From JAIBCL01 sp031411695 (lineage in GTDB: Bacteria; Verrucomicrobiota; Verrucomicrobiia; Verrucomicrobiales; Verrucomicrobiaceae), in contig JANOBO010000155.1 of NCBI GenBank assembly GCA_031411695.1, positions 7,375 to 71,374 of the forward strand: a stretch of DNA of 64,000 nucleotides, read 5' to 3'. A model generated the notes under the pieces. It made no database searches and was not told the DNA's origin. It was given only the letters and a program-made list of their open reading frames with translations. Shown piece by piece: positions 50,220 to 59,171 of the stretch (positions are counted from its first letter, which is position 1; the number at the start of each line of letters is the position of its first letter). The position numbers and the translations under genes are program-made.

Positions 50220-52490
50220 TCAGTTCCTGTAAACAAACTCGTTCAAATTAAACAATGCCCGGCAGAGTTCGTCGAGCGGCGATGACTTGAGAAACTTTTG
50301 CGCGATGGCTTTCTCATCGGCGCGTGGTTCACGGCAGAGTATCAGCTGGTACGCGAGGGCGATCTGCTCCGGCTCAGTGCGCGCTTCTTTGCGGAGGCGG
50401 GCGGCGGTTGCGCTCGAAGCGCTGGTGACTTCTCGCGCGTTCAAAAGCGTCAGGGCTTGTGGCGCGGTGGTGCTGCGCTCGCGATCGGGGCAGCTGAGGT
50501 TGTTATCGGGTGCATCGAACACTTCGAGGAATGGGAAACGCAGATTCCGTCGCGCGAAGATGTAGATGCTGCGGCGGTTGTAGTCGCGCTCGTGATCGTT
50601 CTGATTCCAGCCGCCCTTCGCGCCTTCGATAACTTCCTTCGGCACAGGCGGGAACACACCAGGGCCGCCGAGGTTCAAATTCAATTTCCCACTGACGGCG
50701 AGGAGGCTGTCGCGGATGACCTCGCCCTCTAGTCTCACTTTTGGAAACGCCGCGTAGAGGTCGGCGCGTGGAGCTTCGATGGGGGCTTCAGTGCTCAGTG
50801 CCAAGTGCTCAGTTTTGGCTCGTGACTCTGACTGAGCACCGCGCGCTGAGAACTGACCACTTCCTCCAGCCTGCTGATATGTATCCGACATCAAGATGAT
50901 ACGATGCATGTGCTTCACACTCCAGCCGCTGGCGATGAACTCGCTGGCGAGCCAGTCGAGCAGCTCGGGATGCGTGGGCGGTGCGCCATGGACGCCGAAG
51001 TCGCTGGGTGTGGCGACGAGTCCGCGCCCGAAGTGATGCTGCCAGATGCGGTTCACCATGACGCGCGCGCTCAGCGGATTATCGGGACTGGCGATCCAGT
51101 CGGCGAGCGCGCGGCGGTCCGTGGACTTCACGCGATTCGGGATCACCTGCGGCGAAGCGGGCTGCACGGGATCGAGCGGCATCGAATATTCCCCACGGCG
51201 CAAAATGAAGGTTTCGCGCGGCTTGCCTTTGTCGAGCGCGAGAGCGGTGGGCATTGTGGGCGGCTTGCCGATCTTCTTGAGCGCAGCGATCAACTTCTCG
51301 CGCTTCGCCTTGTCGTCGGTCGAGAGCGCCCCGGCGACTTCCTTGTCGCTGATCTTCACCTTGCTGGCGGTTTCGAGCACGAGGTTGATCTGCTCGTCGT
51401 TGCGTTGCTCCGCTGGCGTCTCGTGGGCGGACCTGGCTTCGGGCGTGAGCTGGGCGAGCTTTTGCCGGAACACTTTTGCACGCGCGGGCGCCTCGAGTTC
51501 GGCAAGCGCGGCGACCTCGGGATGAGCGTTGTATTGCCGCATGGCGAGATCATGCGCGCGACGCTGGACCTGAGTTGGAATGGGCCGCGCGCGCTGGAAT
51601 GACGATGAGGTGAAGTAGGCCTGCAGGCTGTAGTAGTCGCGCTGCGAGAGCGGCTCGAACTTGTGATCGTGACAGCGCGCGCAGGACAGGGTCAGGCCGA
51701 GGAAGACCATCGCCGTGGTGTCGGTGGCGTCGTTCAGCGTGTTGTGGCGGCGCTGCTCCTGGTCGGACGAGTCCACCATGTCGGGCCCGAGCAGCGCGAA
51801 GCCGGTGGCCACGAGAGCGTGCGGCTCGTCGGGCCAGAGCTCGTCACCGGCGATCTGCTCGCGGATGAAGCGGTCGTAAGGTTTGTCGGCGTTAAAGCTC
51901 TCGTTGACGTAGTCGCGGTAGCGCCAGGCATCCGGGCGCACCTCGTCGTGCTCGAAGCCGTCCGTCTCTGCGAAGCGCACGAGGTCCAGCCAGTGCCGGC
52001 CCCAGCGCTCTCCGTAGTGGGGAGAGGCGAGGAGGCGGGAGATGAGAGACGCGGAGACGCGGAGACTGTGAGACGATGAGATGGCTACAGCGGAACTATT
52101 CTCCGCGTCTCCTTGTCTCCGCGTCTCATTGTCTTCGGCGCATTCGCGGGAGAACGCGGCAACCTCCTCGGGCGTCGGGGGGAGTCCGGTGAGATCGAGT
52201 GCGATACGGCGGATGAGAGTCTCCGCGCCCGCCGGTGGAGAGAGCGTCAGGTTGTGCGCGGTGAGCTTTGCCTTGATGAAATGATCGGCTGCGTTTTCGC
52301 CAGCGGGCACCTCGATGCGATGGAGCGGCTGAAAGGCCCAATGCGCGCGGTCGGCATCGGTGAGCGTGAAGTCACCCTTGGGCCGGATATCCGCCGCTGG
52401 TGCGAGGCCCGTCAGCACGATGAAGGCGCAGGCCATGACTCTGCCCTGGCATCGGGCTTCAAGTGTGCGTGACGGGCTCTGTGGGATCAT
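50220..52490 (-). CDS. DUF1549/DUF1553 (PSD1) secreted protein with two in-frame palindromes
   Basis: 756 residues from the ATG at 52490, with a signal peptide (GRVMACAFIVLTGLAPAA). DUF1549: RIALDLTGLPPTPEEVAAFS, HYGERWGRHWLDLVRFAETD, CARCHDHKFEPLSQRDYYSL. DUF1553: RRALADWIASPDNPLSARVM, NRIWQHHFGRGLVATPSDFG and FLEVFDAPDNNLSCPDRERS. It has no N-terminal PSCyt1 domain. Two odd Ser/Arg/Glu-rich stretches interrupt the alignment blocks: residues about 120-150 (family E) and 546-568 (family F). Each is encoded by an inverted repeat. A start at 52526 is possible. Confidence 0.92.
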   Translation of the reverse strand: MIPQSPSRTLEARCQGRVMACAFIVLTGLAPAADIRPKGDFTLTDADRAHWAFQPLHRIEVPAGENAADHFIKAKLTAHNLTLSPPAGAETLIRRIALDLTGLPPTPEEVAAFSRECAEDNETRRQGDAENSSAVAISSSHSLRVSASLISRLLASPHYGERWGRHWLDLVRFAETDGFEHDEVRPDAWRYRDYVNESFNADKPYDRFIREQIAGDELWPDEPHALVATGFALLGPDMVDSSDQEQRRHNTLNDATDTTAMVFLGLTLSCARCHDHKFEPLSQRDYYSLQAYFTSSSFQRARPIPTQVQRRAHDLAMRQYNAHPEVAALAELEAPARAKVFRQKLAQLTPEARSAHETPAEQRNDEQINLVLETASKVKISDKEVAGALSTDDKAKREKLIAALKKIGKPPTMPTALALDKGKPRETFILRRGEYSMPLDPVQPASPQVIPNRVKSTDRRALADWIASPDNPLSARVMVNRIWQHHFGRGLVATPSDFGVHGAPPTHPELLDWLASEFIASGWSVKHMHRIILMSDTYQQAGGSGQFSARGAQSESRAKTEHLALSTEAPIEAPRADLYAAFPKVRLEGEVIRDSLLAVSGKLNLNLGGPGVFPPVPKEVIEGAKGGWNQNDHERDYNRRSIYIFARRNLRFPFLEVFDAPDNNLSCPDRERSTTAPQALTLLNAREVTSASSATAARLRKEARTEPEQIALAYQLILCREPRADEKAIAQKFLKSSPLDELCRALFNLNEFVYRN
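50788..50856. repeat. Palindrome family F, in frame inside PSD1
   Basis: Left arm TCAGTGCTCAGTGCC, GTGCTCAGT; right arm ACTGAGCACC, GCTGAGAACTGA; inverted complements over about 26 bases with a few mismatches. Read in the gene as SGQFSARGAQSE and similar. A half copy lies at 2499-2525. Confidence 0.75.
52041..52134. repeat. Palindrome family E, in frame inside PSD1
   Basis: Left arm ATGAGAGACGCGGAGACGCG, right arm CTCCTTGTCTCCGCGTCTCA, inverted complements with small gaps. Read in the gene as ETRRQGDAEN...SLRVSASLIS, between the DUF1549 start blocks. Confidence 0.75.
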
Positions 52491-52704
52491 GCGGGGCACA
52501 GGAACGTTGCGCCCGGCGGCCGACATTCACGGCGTTCTGGATTCGGCGGCTTTTCGAGAGTCATGGCGCCCTCATGTTCTGCGGGCGAAGAGGCAGCGGA
52601 TGGCGATGCGCTCAAATCGTCGGCCACCCCAAATATTCGCGGACAACTCCACATTGTATGCTTGAGATGCGCCGCCCGTTTGCGACCGCACCCCACCTGC
52701 CCCA

Positions 52705-53358
52705 ATGCCGCGTTTCCACTCACTCCTCTTCGCCGCCTGCCTGCCAACTCTGTCCGCCCTGGCAGCCGAGCATTGGCAGCCGCTCTTCAACGGGAAGGAC
52801 CTCACCGGCTGGCGCGCCAACGTGAGACCTGACTCCTTCTCTGTGGCGGACGGCGTGATCCGCGCGCGCGCAACCCATGAGCGCGCTCATTTGTTCTTCA
52901 TCGGCGGGCTCAGCGATGGCTTTGTGCGCTTCAAGAACTTCGAGTTTGAGGCGATGGCGCGCGGCGAGCCGAACTCCAATGCGGGAATTTTCATTCACAC
53001 CGACATGACCACCCGCGACAAGGTTCTCCACCTCGCCACGGGTTACGAGGTGCAGCTCAACAGCTCGTCCAAGGAGAAGCGCAAGACCGGCAGCCTCTAC
53101 GCGGTGGTGGACCTGGACAAGTCACCCGTGGACGAGACCCAGTGGTTCCGCATCCGCATCACGGTCCGCAGCCCTCGCATCATCGTCCATGTGAACGACC
53201 TGCGGGTTGTCGATTACACGGAGCCACCTGACGTCAAACGCCCGGCCGAGCGAGCGGGCCGTGTGCTCCGCGCCGACGGCGGCGCAATCGCGCTGCAGGC
53301 GCACGACCCCCAGAGCGTCTTTTACTTCAAGGACGTCCGCATCAAATCCCTGCCTTAG
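52705..53358 (+). CDS. DUF1080 (3-keto-disaccharide hydrolase family) secreted protein
   Basis: 217 residues. Signal peptide (LLFAACLPTLSALAA-EH), then WQPLFNGKDLTGWRANVRPD, FKNFEFEAMARGEPNSNAGI and YEVQLNSSSKEKRKTGSLYA, and at the end VFYFKDVRIKSLP. DUF1080 has a concanavalin-like fold, and members are implicated in carbohydrate hydrolysis. It may act with the neighbouring secreted genes on polysaccharides. Downstream, 53359-53597 contains only a short GGCAGG-CGACCT-CCTGCC hairpin near 53440-53460. Confidence 0.92.
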   Translation: MPRFHSLLFAACLPTLSALAAEHWQPLFNGKDLTGWRANVRPDSFSVADGVIRARATHERAHLFFIGGLSDGFVRFKNFEFEAMARGEPNSNAGIFIHTDMTTRDKVLHLATGYEVQLNSSSKEKRKTGSLYAVVDLDKSPVDETQWFRIRITVRSPRIIVHVNDLRVVDYTEPPDVKRPAERAGRVLRADGGAIALQAHDPQSVFYFKDVRIKSLP

Positions 53359-53597
53359 GGTCGCCGAGAGATACGGATCCGCATCATATGATCCCGCGCG
53401 AGGGAGACGGGCGCCTCGGCGCCAACGCCCACGCACCTCCGTGGCAGGCGACCTCCTGCCGCGGATTCACGACGGGTGCCGCACCTGAGACGTGCGTGCT
53501 GCCGCGCGAATGGCGTTTGTGTTATGACGGCCGATCAATCAAACCGCCTCTCACGTATCGTTAAGACTCAAACAAAATCACTGCGCCAGCCAACCTC

Positions 53598-55298
53598 ATG
53601 AAAACAAGATCCGCTCTGATTCCCACCGCCTCTTCCGTTGCGCTGCTTGGCTTTTTTTGCAGTCACCTCACTGCCGCCGATGCGCTTCGCCTCAAGACCG
53701 AAACCTTTGATCGCGATCCCGGCTGGGAGAACATCAACAACCGCATCGAAGCCTCCGATCCGCCGACGGTGACGCAGGACTTTGGCTGGAGTCCTGGCAG
53801 GATCGGCGGGACAGTGTGGAAATCCACGACGCCGGCGTGGTATGGCATGCCGCTGAAGCAGCCGCTGTCGTTCAAGGATGCGTTCTCGGCTTCAGGCAAG
53901 ATCGCCGTGACGCGCCGTGCGGCTGGGAGAGAAGGCGTTGCTTATCTCGGCTTCTTCAATCACGAGCGCCAGGGCTGGCGGCCTTGGTCTTCGATGGTGA
54001 TGCGCCTGATGGATGATGGCGACACGGCGGGCATCTTCCTCGATTACATGACGGGCAAATGGGAGGCGGGCGCGGCGGAGATGGAGCTGGCGATCCCAGC
54101 GGATGGCTCCGAGCACACCTGGCGGCTGACTTATGATCCGAATGCCACGCGCGCGCCGTGGACGGACACGCGCCTTTATAGTTACCTGACGACGCAGCGG
54201 CAGACGGCGGAAGATACTCTCGCCAAAGCATTGCTGGTCGAGCCGGAGCTGACGCTCGCCGCGCTGGAGCAGCGTTTGCAGGCGGCGCTCGATCGAGGGC
54301 TGGTAACTTTTCTCGAGCGTGTCAGGAAGAAGTGGTGGCTGCTCAAGCAGGACAAGCAAGACCTCAAAGGTGCCGTCACCGTGCAGGTCGATGGCGGCGT
54401 GGAATACCGCACATATCTCACTGCCGAATTGCGCGATCAGCCCGTGGTGCTGGATCGCTTCGGGATTTTCAACATGCAGCTCGCGCACGGCGCAGTGACT
54501 TTTCATGTCTCGGACTTGGTGGTGAATGGCGCGATGATTGATCTGAGCAAAGATCCCGGATGGGACGGGCACGGCAATCGCACCACATTCGTCGAGCGCG
54601 ATTTTCGGCGGCAGAACTTTGGTTTCAGTGCGGACACGCAACACGCGGGCGGCGCGAAGGGCGAAATCGGCGGACAATTTTATAACATTGAGCCGACCGA
54701 AACGCGGCACGGTTTCTACGCCGACGATGTGGGCCGCCTCACGCTTGATGATCCAATCCGGTTCGCGGGGAAGATCACGTTCATTGAAGGCTCGACGGAT
54801 GCCGGGATGTTCTTCGGCTTCTTCCGCAAGGAGGATGAACAAGCCGTTCTCGGACCGAACAAACCCGGCGACGCGAGCGGCTGGCCGCAGCCCAACACTT
54901 TGGGCGTGCAGGTCGATGGCCCGGCGCGGATTGGGTGGTGGTTCATCCCGGTCGTCACCGCAGCCGACCGCAAGCTCTCGCGCAAGATGGATGGCACGCT
55001 CTTCCTGCCGACGCGCGCGCACCGCACCTTCGATTTCGTCTATGATCCGCAGGCAAACAAGGGCGTGGGCCGCATCACCGTGACGCTCGATGGCGAGCCG
55101 CCGTTCAACCTCGACCTCACGCCCGAGCAGCGCAAAGCCGGCGCTACCTTCGACCGCTTCGGCCTGACGAGTTTCCGCCGCGGCGGCAAATTCAGCCGGC
55201 TCTATTTCGACGACTTGACTTACACGACGCGCCGGCCCGCCGACGCGCCGCCGATGCGGCACGAGCAGAAAATCATCACGGTGCCTTTTCCCCGATGA
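53598..55298 (+). CDS. Secreted protein with two copies of an unrecognised domain
   Basis: 566 residues with a signal peptide (SVALLGFFCSHLTA-AD). The first copy starts LKTETFDRDPGWENINNR with TQDFGWSPGRIGG; the second starts DLSKDPGWDGHGNR with RQNFGFSADTQHAGGAKGEI. Each copy ends with a VLDRFGIFN or TFDRFGLTS turn and a YFDDLTY-type strand, suggesting a concanavalin-like jelly roll. The first copy holds an extra charged insert (LLVEPELTLAALEQRLQAAL). Paralogue of the gene at 57130-58590, with a sulfatase between them. Function unknown. Confidence 0.75.
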   Translation: MKTRSALIPTASSVALLGFFCSHLTAADALRLKTETFDRDPGWENINNRIEASDPPTVTQDFGWSPGRIGGTVWKSTTPAWYGMPLKQPLSFKDAFSASGKIAVTRRAAGREGVAYLGFFNHERQGWRPWSSMVMRLMDDGDTAGIFLDYMTGKWEAGAAEMELAIPADGSEHTWRLTYDPNATRAPWTDTRLYSYLTTQRQTAEDTLAKALLVEPELTLAALEQRLQAALDRGLVTFLERVRKKWWLLKQDKQDLKGAVTVQVDGGVEYRTYLTAELRDQPVVLDRFGIFNMQLAHGAVTFHVSDLVVNGAMIDLSKDPGWDGHGNRTTFVERDFRRQNFGFSADTQHAGGAKGEIGGQFYNIEPTETRHGFYADDVGRLTLDDPIRFAGKITFIEGSTDAGMFFGFFRKEDEQAVLGPNKPGDASGWPQPNTLGVQVDGPARIGWWFIPVVTAADRKLSRKMDGTLFLPTRAHRTFDFVYDPQANKGVGRITVTLDGEPPFNLDLTPEQRKAGATFDRFGLTSFRRGGKFSRLYFDDLTYTTRRPADAPPMRHEQKIITVPFPR

Positions 55299-55336
55299 AG
55301 AACACCGCAGAGGTTGTAAAGCCGCAGAGTAACATG

Positions 55337-55395
55337 GGCGTCCCGCCTGTGTGTGTTTGGGGCGTCCCGACCCAAAGCGTTTCAGGTGGGACGCC
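55337..55395. repeat. Palindrome family H, intergenic
   Basis: Ends GGCGTCCCGCCTG and CAGGTGGGACGCC pair at 12 of 13 positions, with a further GGGGCGTCCC inside. It is in the leader between the tandem-domain gene and the sulfatase gene. Confidence 0.75.
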
Positions 55396-55437
55396 AGCAA
55401 CACGCACTGCCGGGACGGGCTGTGTTAAAGCGACGTA

Positions 55438-55458
55438 GATTCGACTGGCAGTCGAATC
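55438..55458. repeat. Perfect 9-bp hairpin before the sulfatase gene
   Basis: GATTCGACT-GGC-AGTCGAATC, followed by CCCC-TC-GGGG (55468-55477) and a run of seven A. Read on the minus strand the A-run becomes T, but it precedes rather than follows the stems, so it does not look like a standard terminator on either strand. Confidence 0.7.
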
Positions 55459-55513
55459 CGGTTCGAACCCCTCGGGGAGTAAAAAAATCGTGGTCACCTA
55501 AGGCACGCTCACC

Positions 55514-57025
55514 ATGAAAGTATCCGCGCTCCTTTTTTCGCTTCTCATCGTTCTTTGCGGCCTGGCTTTATCTGCGGAGAGGCCCATGCAGCTCAATGTG
55601 CTTTTCATCGTCGCCGATGACCTCCGACCGGACCTCGGCTGCTACGGTCAGACGGAAGTTCATTCGCCGAACCTCGACCGGCTGGCAGCCCGCGGGCTGG
55701 TTTTCGAGCGCGCCTATTGCCAGGTGGCGTTATGCAATCCGAGCCGCGCGTCGGTGCTCACCGGAAGGCGTCCCGATACGACGCAGGTGCTGGACAACGG
55801 CGCGCATGTTCGCCAGGCGATGCCAGGCGTGGTCACGCTGCCGCAGTTTTTCCGGGAGCACGGCTGGCACACGCAAGGGATGGGGAAAATTTTCCATCCC
55901 GGCTGCGACGACGCACCGTCGTGGAGCGTCCCGCATTGGCATCCGCAGCAGCAGTTTGAAGGACCTGGAGCAGAGGCGCTCATCGCAAAATATGAATCCT
56001 ACTACGGCGGGGAGGGCCGGGCCGTGGTGCGTCAGCGCGCGGCCGCGGCGATCCAATCCGGAACGAGCGCGCAGAGCCTCAAGCCGAAGAACCTGCTCGG
56101 TCCGGCATGGGAGGCGCCGGACGTTGCGGACGAGGAACTGCTCGACGGCCAAACGGCCACTCGAGCGATCGAGGCGCTACGCGAAGTGAAAGGTCGGCCC
56201 TTCTTTCTCGCGGTTGGTTTTCTCAAGCCCCACCTACCCTTCGTCGCGCCGAAGAAATACTGGGATCTGTATTCGCCGGAAAATATGCGCTCCGCCTCGC
56301 CGCTATCCCCGAAGGACGCTCCGCTGTGGGCACTGCACGAGTGGAGTGAACTGCGCAGCTTCGTGGGCATGCCGAAAACCGGCCCGTTGAGTGACGAGCA
56401 GGCCCGCCAGATGATCCACGGCTACCGCGCCGCGACGAGTTACCTGGACGCGCAGGTCGGTCGGGTGCTTGATGAGTTGGACCGGCTCGGATTGCGCGAG
56501 AAAACCATCGTCGTGTTTTGGGGCGATCATGGCTGGCAGCTCGGCGAGCACGGCTTGTGGTGCAAGCACACCAACTTCGAGCTGGCCACGCGCGCGCCGC
56601 TCATCCTCTCCGCGCCGGGCATGAAGTCCGCAGGCCGGCGCACTGCGGCGCTGGTCGAGTTCGTGGATATATATCCGACGCTTGCCGAACTCTGCGGCCT
56701 CCCGCTCCCGCCGGAACTCGAGGGCGCGAGCCTGGTGCCGCTGCTGGCGAAACCTGACCGGGCGTGGAAGCCCGCCGCATTCAGCCAGTATCTCCGTGCA
56801 GGCAAGGATCCGCACATGGGTTACTCCATGCGCACCGATCGCTACCGCTTCACCCGCTGGGTCCGGCTCGACGACCCCGCGCGAGTCGATGGGTTGGAAC
56901 TTTACGACCACCAAAGCGACCCGGAGGAAAACGTGAACATCGCCGGCGAGCCAAAGCACGCCGGACTCGTCGCGCAACTCACGGCGCAATTGCTGCAAGG
57001 CTGGCGCGGTGCGCTTCCGAAGTAA
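55514..57025 (+). CDS. Secreted sulfatase, iduronate-2-sulfatase-like
   Basis: 503 residues with a signal peptide (LLFSLLIVLCGLALSA-ER). Metal-binding IVADDLRPDLGCYG (Asp35, Asp36) and the formylglycine motif CNPSR (74-78) in VALCNPSRASVLTGRRPDTT, so it is a type I sulfatase needing an FGE enzyme. Also MGKIFHPG, FLAVGFLKPHLPF, FWGDHGWQLGEHGLWCKHTN and EFVDIYPTLAELCGL, all like iduronate-2-sulfatases that act on sulfated polysaccharides. It lies between two paralogous secreted genes. Confidence 0.95.
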   Translation: MKVSALLFSLLIVLCGLALSAERPMQLNVLFIVADDLRPDLGCYGQTEVHSPNLDRLAARGLVFERAYCQVALCNPSRASVLTGRRPDTTQVLDNGAHVRQAMPGVVTLPQFFREHGWHTQGMGKIFHPGCDDAPSWSVPHWHPQQQFEGPGAEALIAKYESYYGGEGRAVVRQRAAAAIQSGTSAQSLKPKNLLGPAWEAPDVADEELLDGQTATRAIEALREVKGRPFFLAVGFLKPHLPFVAPKKYWDLYSPENMRSASPLSPKDAPLWALHEWSELRSFVGMPKTGPLSDEQARQMIHGYRAATSYLDAQVGRVLDELDRLGLREKTIVVFWGDHGWQLGEHGLWCKHTNFELATRAPLILSAPGMKSAGRRTAALVEFVDIYPTLAELCGLPLPPELEGASLVPLLAKPDRAWKPAAFSQYLRAGKDPHMGYSMRTDRYRFTRWVRLDDPARVDGLELYDHQSDPEENVNIAGEPKHAGLVAQLTAQLLQGWRGALPK

Positions 57026-57129
57026 TCTCCTGAGCAGTTAAACTCGATTCGATAGAACACCGATCAGACCCACATAACTAACCAGCGGCCCGCGCGGAAG
57101 CTGTTCAACCTATAACCCAGAACCAGTCC

Positions 57130-58590
57130 ATGAACCCCACTCCACGAATCTTGCTAGCATCTCTACTGGCGGCCAGCGTTGTCCAAGCCCAGCCGACACT
57201 CAAAACCGAAACCTTCGACGGCGATCCTGGCTGGGAGGGGCATGGCAACCGCGTCGAGTTGAAAGCACCGCCAGTGGTGAAGCAGGATTTTGGTTTCAGT
57301 GCGACGCAGTTCGCTGGCAAGACGGCGGGAGAGATCGGTGGAAAGATCACGCGCACGACGAAGCCTGCTTATTACGCCACGGAGATCGCGCCGAAGACGC
57401 TGGATGATGCGCTCGCGGCGTCTGGCAGTTTTTCGATCAAGGCCTCGCAGCCGGGCGCGGGCGTGTTCTTCGGCTGGTTCAATGCGAAGCAGCCCGGCGG
57501 CAGCGGACGGCCTATCGGATCGCTCGGTTTGCATCTGGATTTCGAGAAGAACGGCGGACGCCTCGCGGTGCGGCTGCTGACGGGCGAGAACCAGGGCTGC
57601 GGCACATTTGTCACGAAGTATGAGCAGTATCGCAAGCCGGAGCTGAAGCAGGAGATGCGGCCCACGCCGCTGAAGAACGACGGCACGCGCTATCACTGGA
57701 CGCTGCGCTACGATCCGAAGGCGAACAATGGCGGCGGCGCATTCGACATCAAACTCACGAGCGACAGCAAGGAGCCCGGTGATTTTGAAGGCCAGACCTT
57801 GTCCGTCAACGTGCCCGCAGGCTACAAGCAGCAGGGCACCACTTTTGATCGCTTCGGCGTGATGAACATGTTGAAGGCCGGCGGCATCGCGACGATCTAC
57901 TTCGCCGATTTGCAACTCGATGGCCGCGCGCTCGATCTCAGCAAAGAACCCGGCTGGATAGGCTCGGGCAATCACGACATCTACGAGGACTTGGAGCAAA
58001 CCGGCGCGCACAACTTCGGCTTCAGCACCACCACCAGTCACGCAGGCGGCAAAGCGGGCGAAATTGGCGGCGATCTGTGGCGCAGCGGCAACTACGGCTA
58101 CTACGCCGACCGCGTCGGCCCGCTCGATCTGAACCAACGGCTCGAAGCACGCGGCAAGGTCACGATGACCGTCGGCGGCCCGGACGCGGACATGATGCTG
58201 GGCTGGTTCAGCAGCGCGCACCAAGACAAGTCGCCCATCGAGGTCGGCGATTTCCTCGGCATCACGGTTGGTGGCCCGACGCGCATCGGCCATTGCTTCA
58301 GACCCTCTCTCACCACCGGCAAAGGCACGCGCTTGCAACTGGAGCAAGCTCCCGTGCTCAAACCCGGTCGCAGCTACGACTGGACGTTGGTCTATGATCC
58401 TGCGGGCAATATCAACCTCGGCGAGATCAAGGTCACGCTCGGTGATGAATCGGTGACGCTGCCCTTCAAGCAGGGCCGGAAGAAGGACGGCGCGACGTTT
58501 GATCGCTTCGGCTTGTTCACGTCACAGGCAGGCGGGCAGATGGTGCGCATTTTTCTCGATGACCTCAGCTACACCGCTGGAAAACCATGA
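57130..58590 (+). CDS. Secreted paralogue with two copies of the same unrecognised domain
   Basis: 486 residues with a signal peptide (ILLASLLAASVVQA-QP). Copy one: LKTETFDGDPGWEGHGNR, KQDFGFSATQFAGKTAGEIG. Copy two: DLSKEPGWIGSGNHDIYEDL, HNFGFSTTTSHAGGKAGEIG. Each copy contains a TFDRFG turn (TTFDRFGVMN and ATFDRFGLFT) and the protein ends FLDDLSYT. It is more regular than the homologue at 53598-55298, lacking the charged insert. Probably binds or remodels polysaccharide together with the sulfatase; this is inferred from context only. Confidence 0.75.
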   Translation: MNPTPRILLASLLAASVVQAQPTLKTETFDGDPGWEGHGNRVELKAPPVVKQDFGFSATQFAGKTAGEIGGKITRTTKPAYYATEIAPKTLDDALAASGSFSIKASQPGAGVFFGWFNAKQPGGSGRPIGSLGLHLDFEKNGGRLAVRLLTGENQGCGTFVTKYEQYRKPELKQEMRPTPLKNDGTRYHWTLRYDPKANNGGGAFDIKLTSDSKEPGDFEGQTLSVNVPAGYKQQGTTFDRFGVMNMLKAGGIATIYFADLQLDGRALDLSKEPGWIGSGNHDIYEDLEQTGAHNFGFSTTTSHAGGKAGEIGGDLWRSGNYGYYADRVGPLDLNQRLEARGKVTMTVGGPDADMMLGWFSSAHQDKSPIEVGDFLGITVGGPTRIGHCFRPSLTTGKGTRLQLEQAPVLKPGRSYDWTLVYDPAGNINLGEIKVTLGDESVTLPFKQGRKKDGATFDRFGLFTSQAGGQMVRIFLDDLSYTAGKP

Positions 58591-58603
58591 CCCCAATACT
58601 CTC

Positions 58604-59100
58604 ATGAAACACTACAGCTCCATATCTCTCATCAGCACACATGCTGCCGATCTTCCTCGTCATTCTCGATGCGAACGAGGGCACTATTTTCGCACAGAAC
58701 CCGACGCTGACACCGGCACAACCTCTGCTGCAAAACGCTGAAGTGACGCCCGAAGGCGGCGTGAATTTTTACACGACCTTCAAGGGCTAGCGCATTAGAA
58801 GCCTCGCGATCTCGCCGCGGGGATTGGTGATCGCTGGTGGTGTCTCGCGGGGAGTGAAGGCACCCTTCACCAATGAGCCGCCGACGATCAATCCCACTGA
58901 ATACGATAAAGCGGGAGCAAGCGGCGGACGGAACTGAGTCCACGACTTTTACTTTGGCCGCTTTCAGCACGGCGATGGACAGCCGCGGCTTTACACACGC
59001 GGAGTGTCGAAAGGCGAGGGCCACTTCAACGACTTGGGGCCATGGTTTCAAGGCCGGAATGAAAGCGTTGCGCAGAGATGGGCGAATGGGCCTGAGAGCC
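58604..59100 (+). pseudogene. Decayed coding region, family not recognised
   Basis: Pieces of apparently coding sequence lie in different frames: MKHYSSISLIS, then (shifted) LPIFLVILDANEGTIFAQNP ending VNFYTTFKG stop; LAISPRGLVIAGGVSRGVKA, with TINPTEYDKAGASGGRN stop; then HDFYFGRFQHGDGQPRLYTR and GHFNDLGPWFQGRNESVAQR. Together these look like a secreted protein broken by at least two frameshifts and internal losses. No intact frame covers it. Confidence 0.45.
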
Positions 59101-59104
59101 GCTA

Positions 59105-59150
59105 CAAAAACAAAACCGCGCGCCCTCCCAAATCGTGAGAGAGCGCGCGG
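59105..59150 (-). terminator. Rho-independent terminator of the DUF892 gene
   Basis: On the minus strand a GC-rich stem (CCGCGCGCTCTC paired with GAGGGCGCGCGG, small mismatch) is followed by TTTTGTTTTTG. It lies about 20 bases past the DUF892 stop, in the right orientation. Confidence 0.75.
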
Positions 59151-59171
59151 CGGGTGACCGGATGTGGGCCG

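Noticed and set aside
55430..55480. tRNA-like GGTTCGAACC segment
   Set aside because: The T-arm-like string is part of neighbouring hairpins; no acceptor stem, D-arm or anticodon arm can be built around it.
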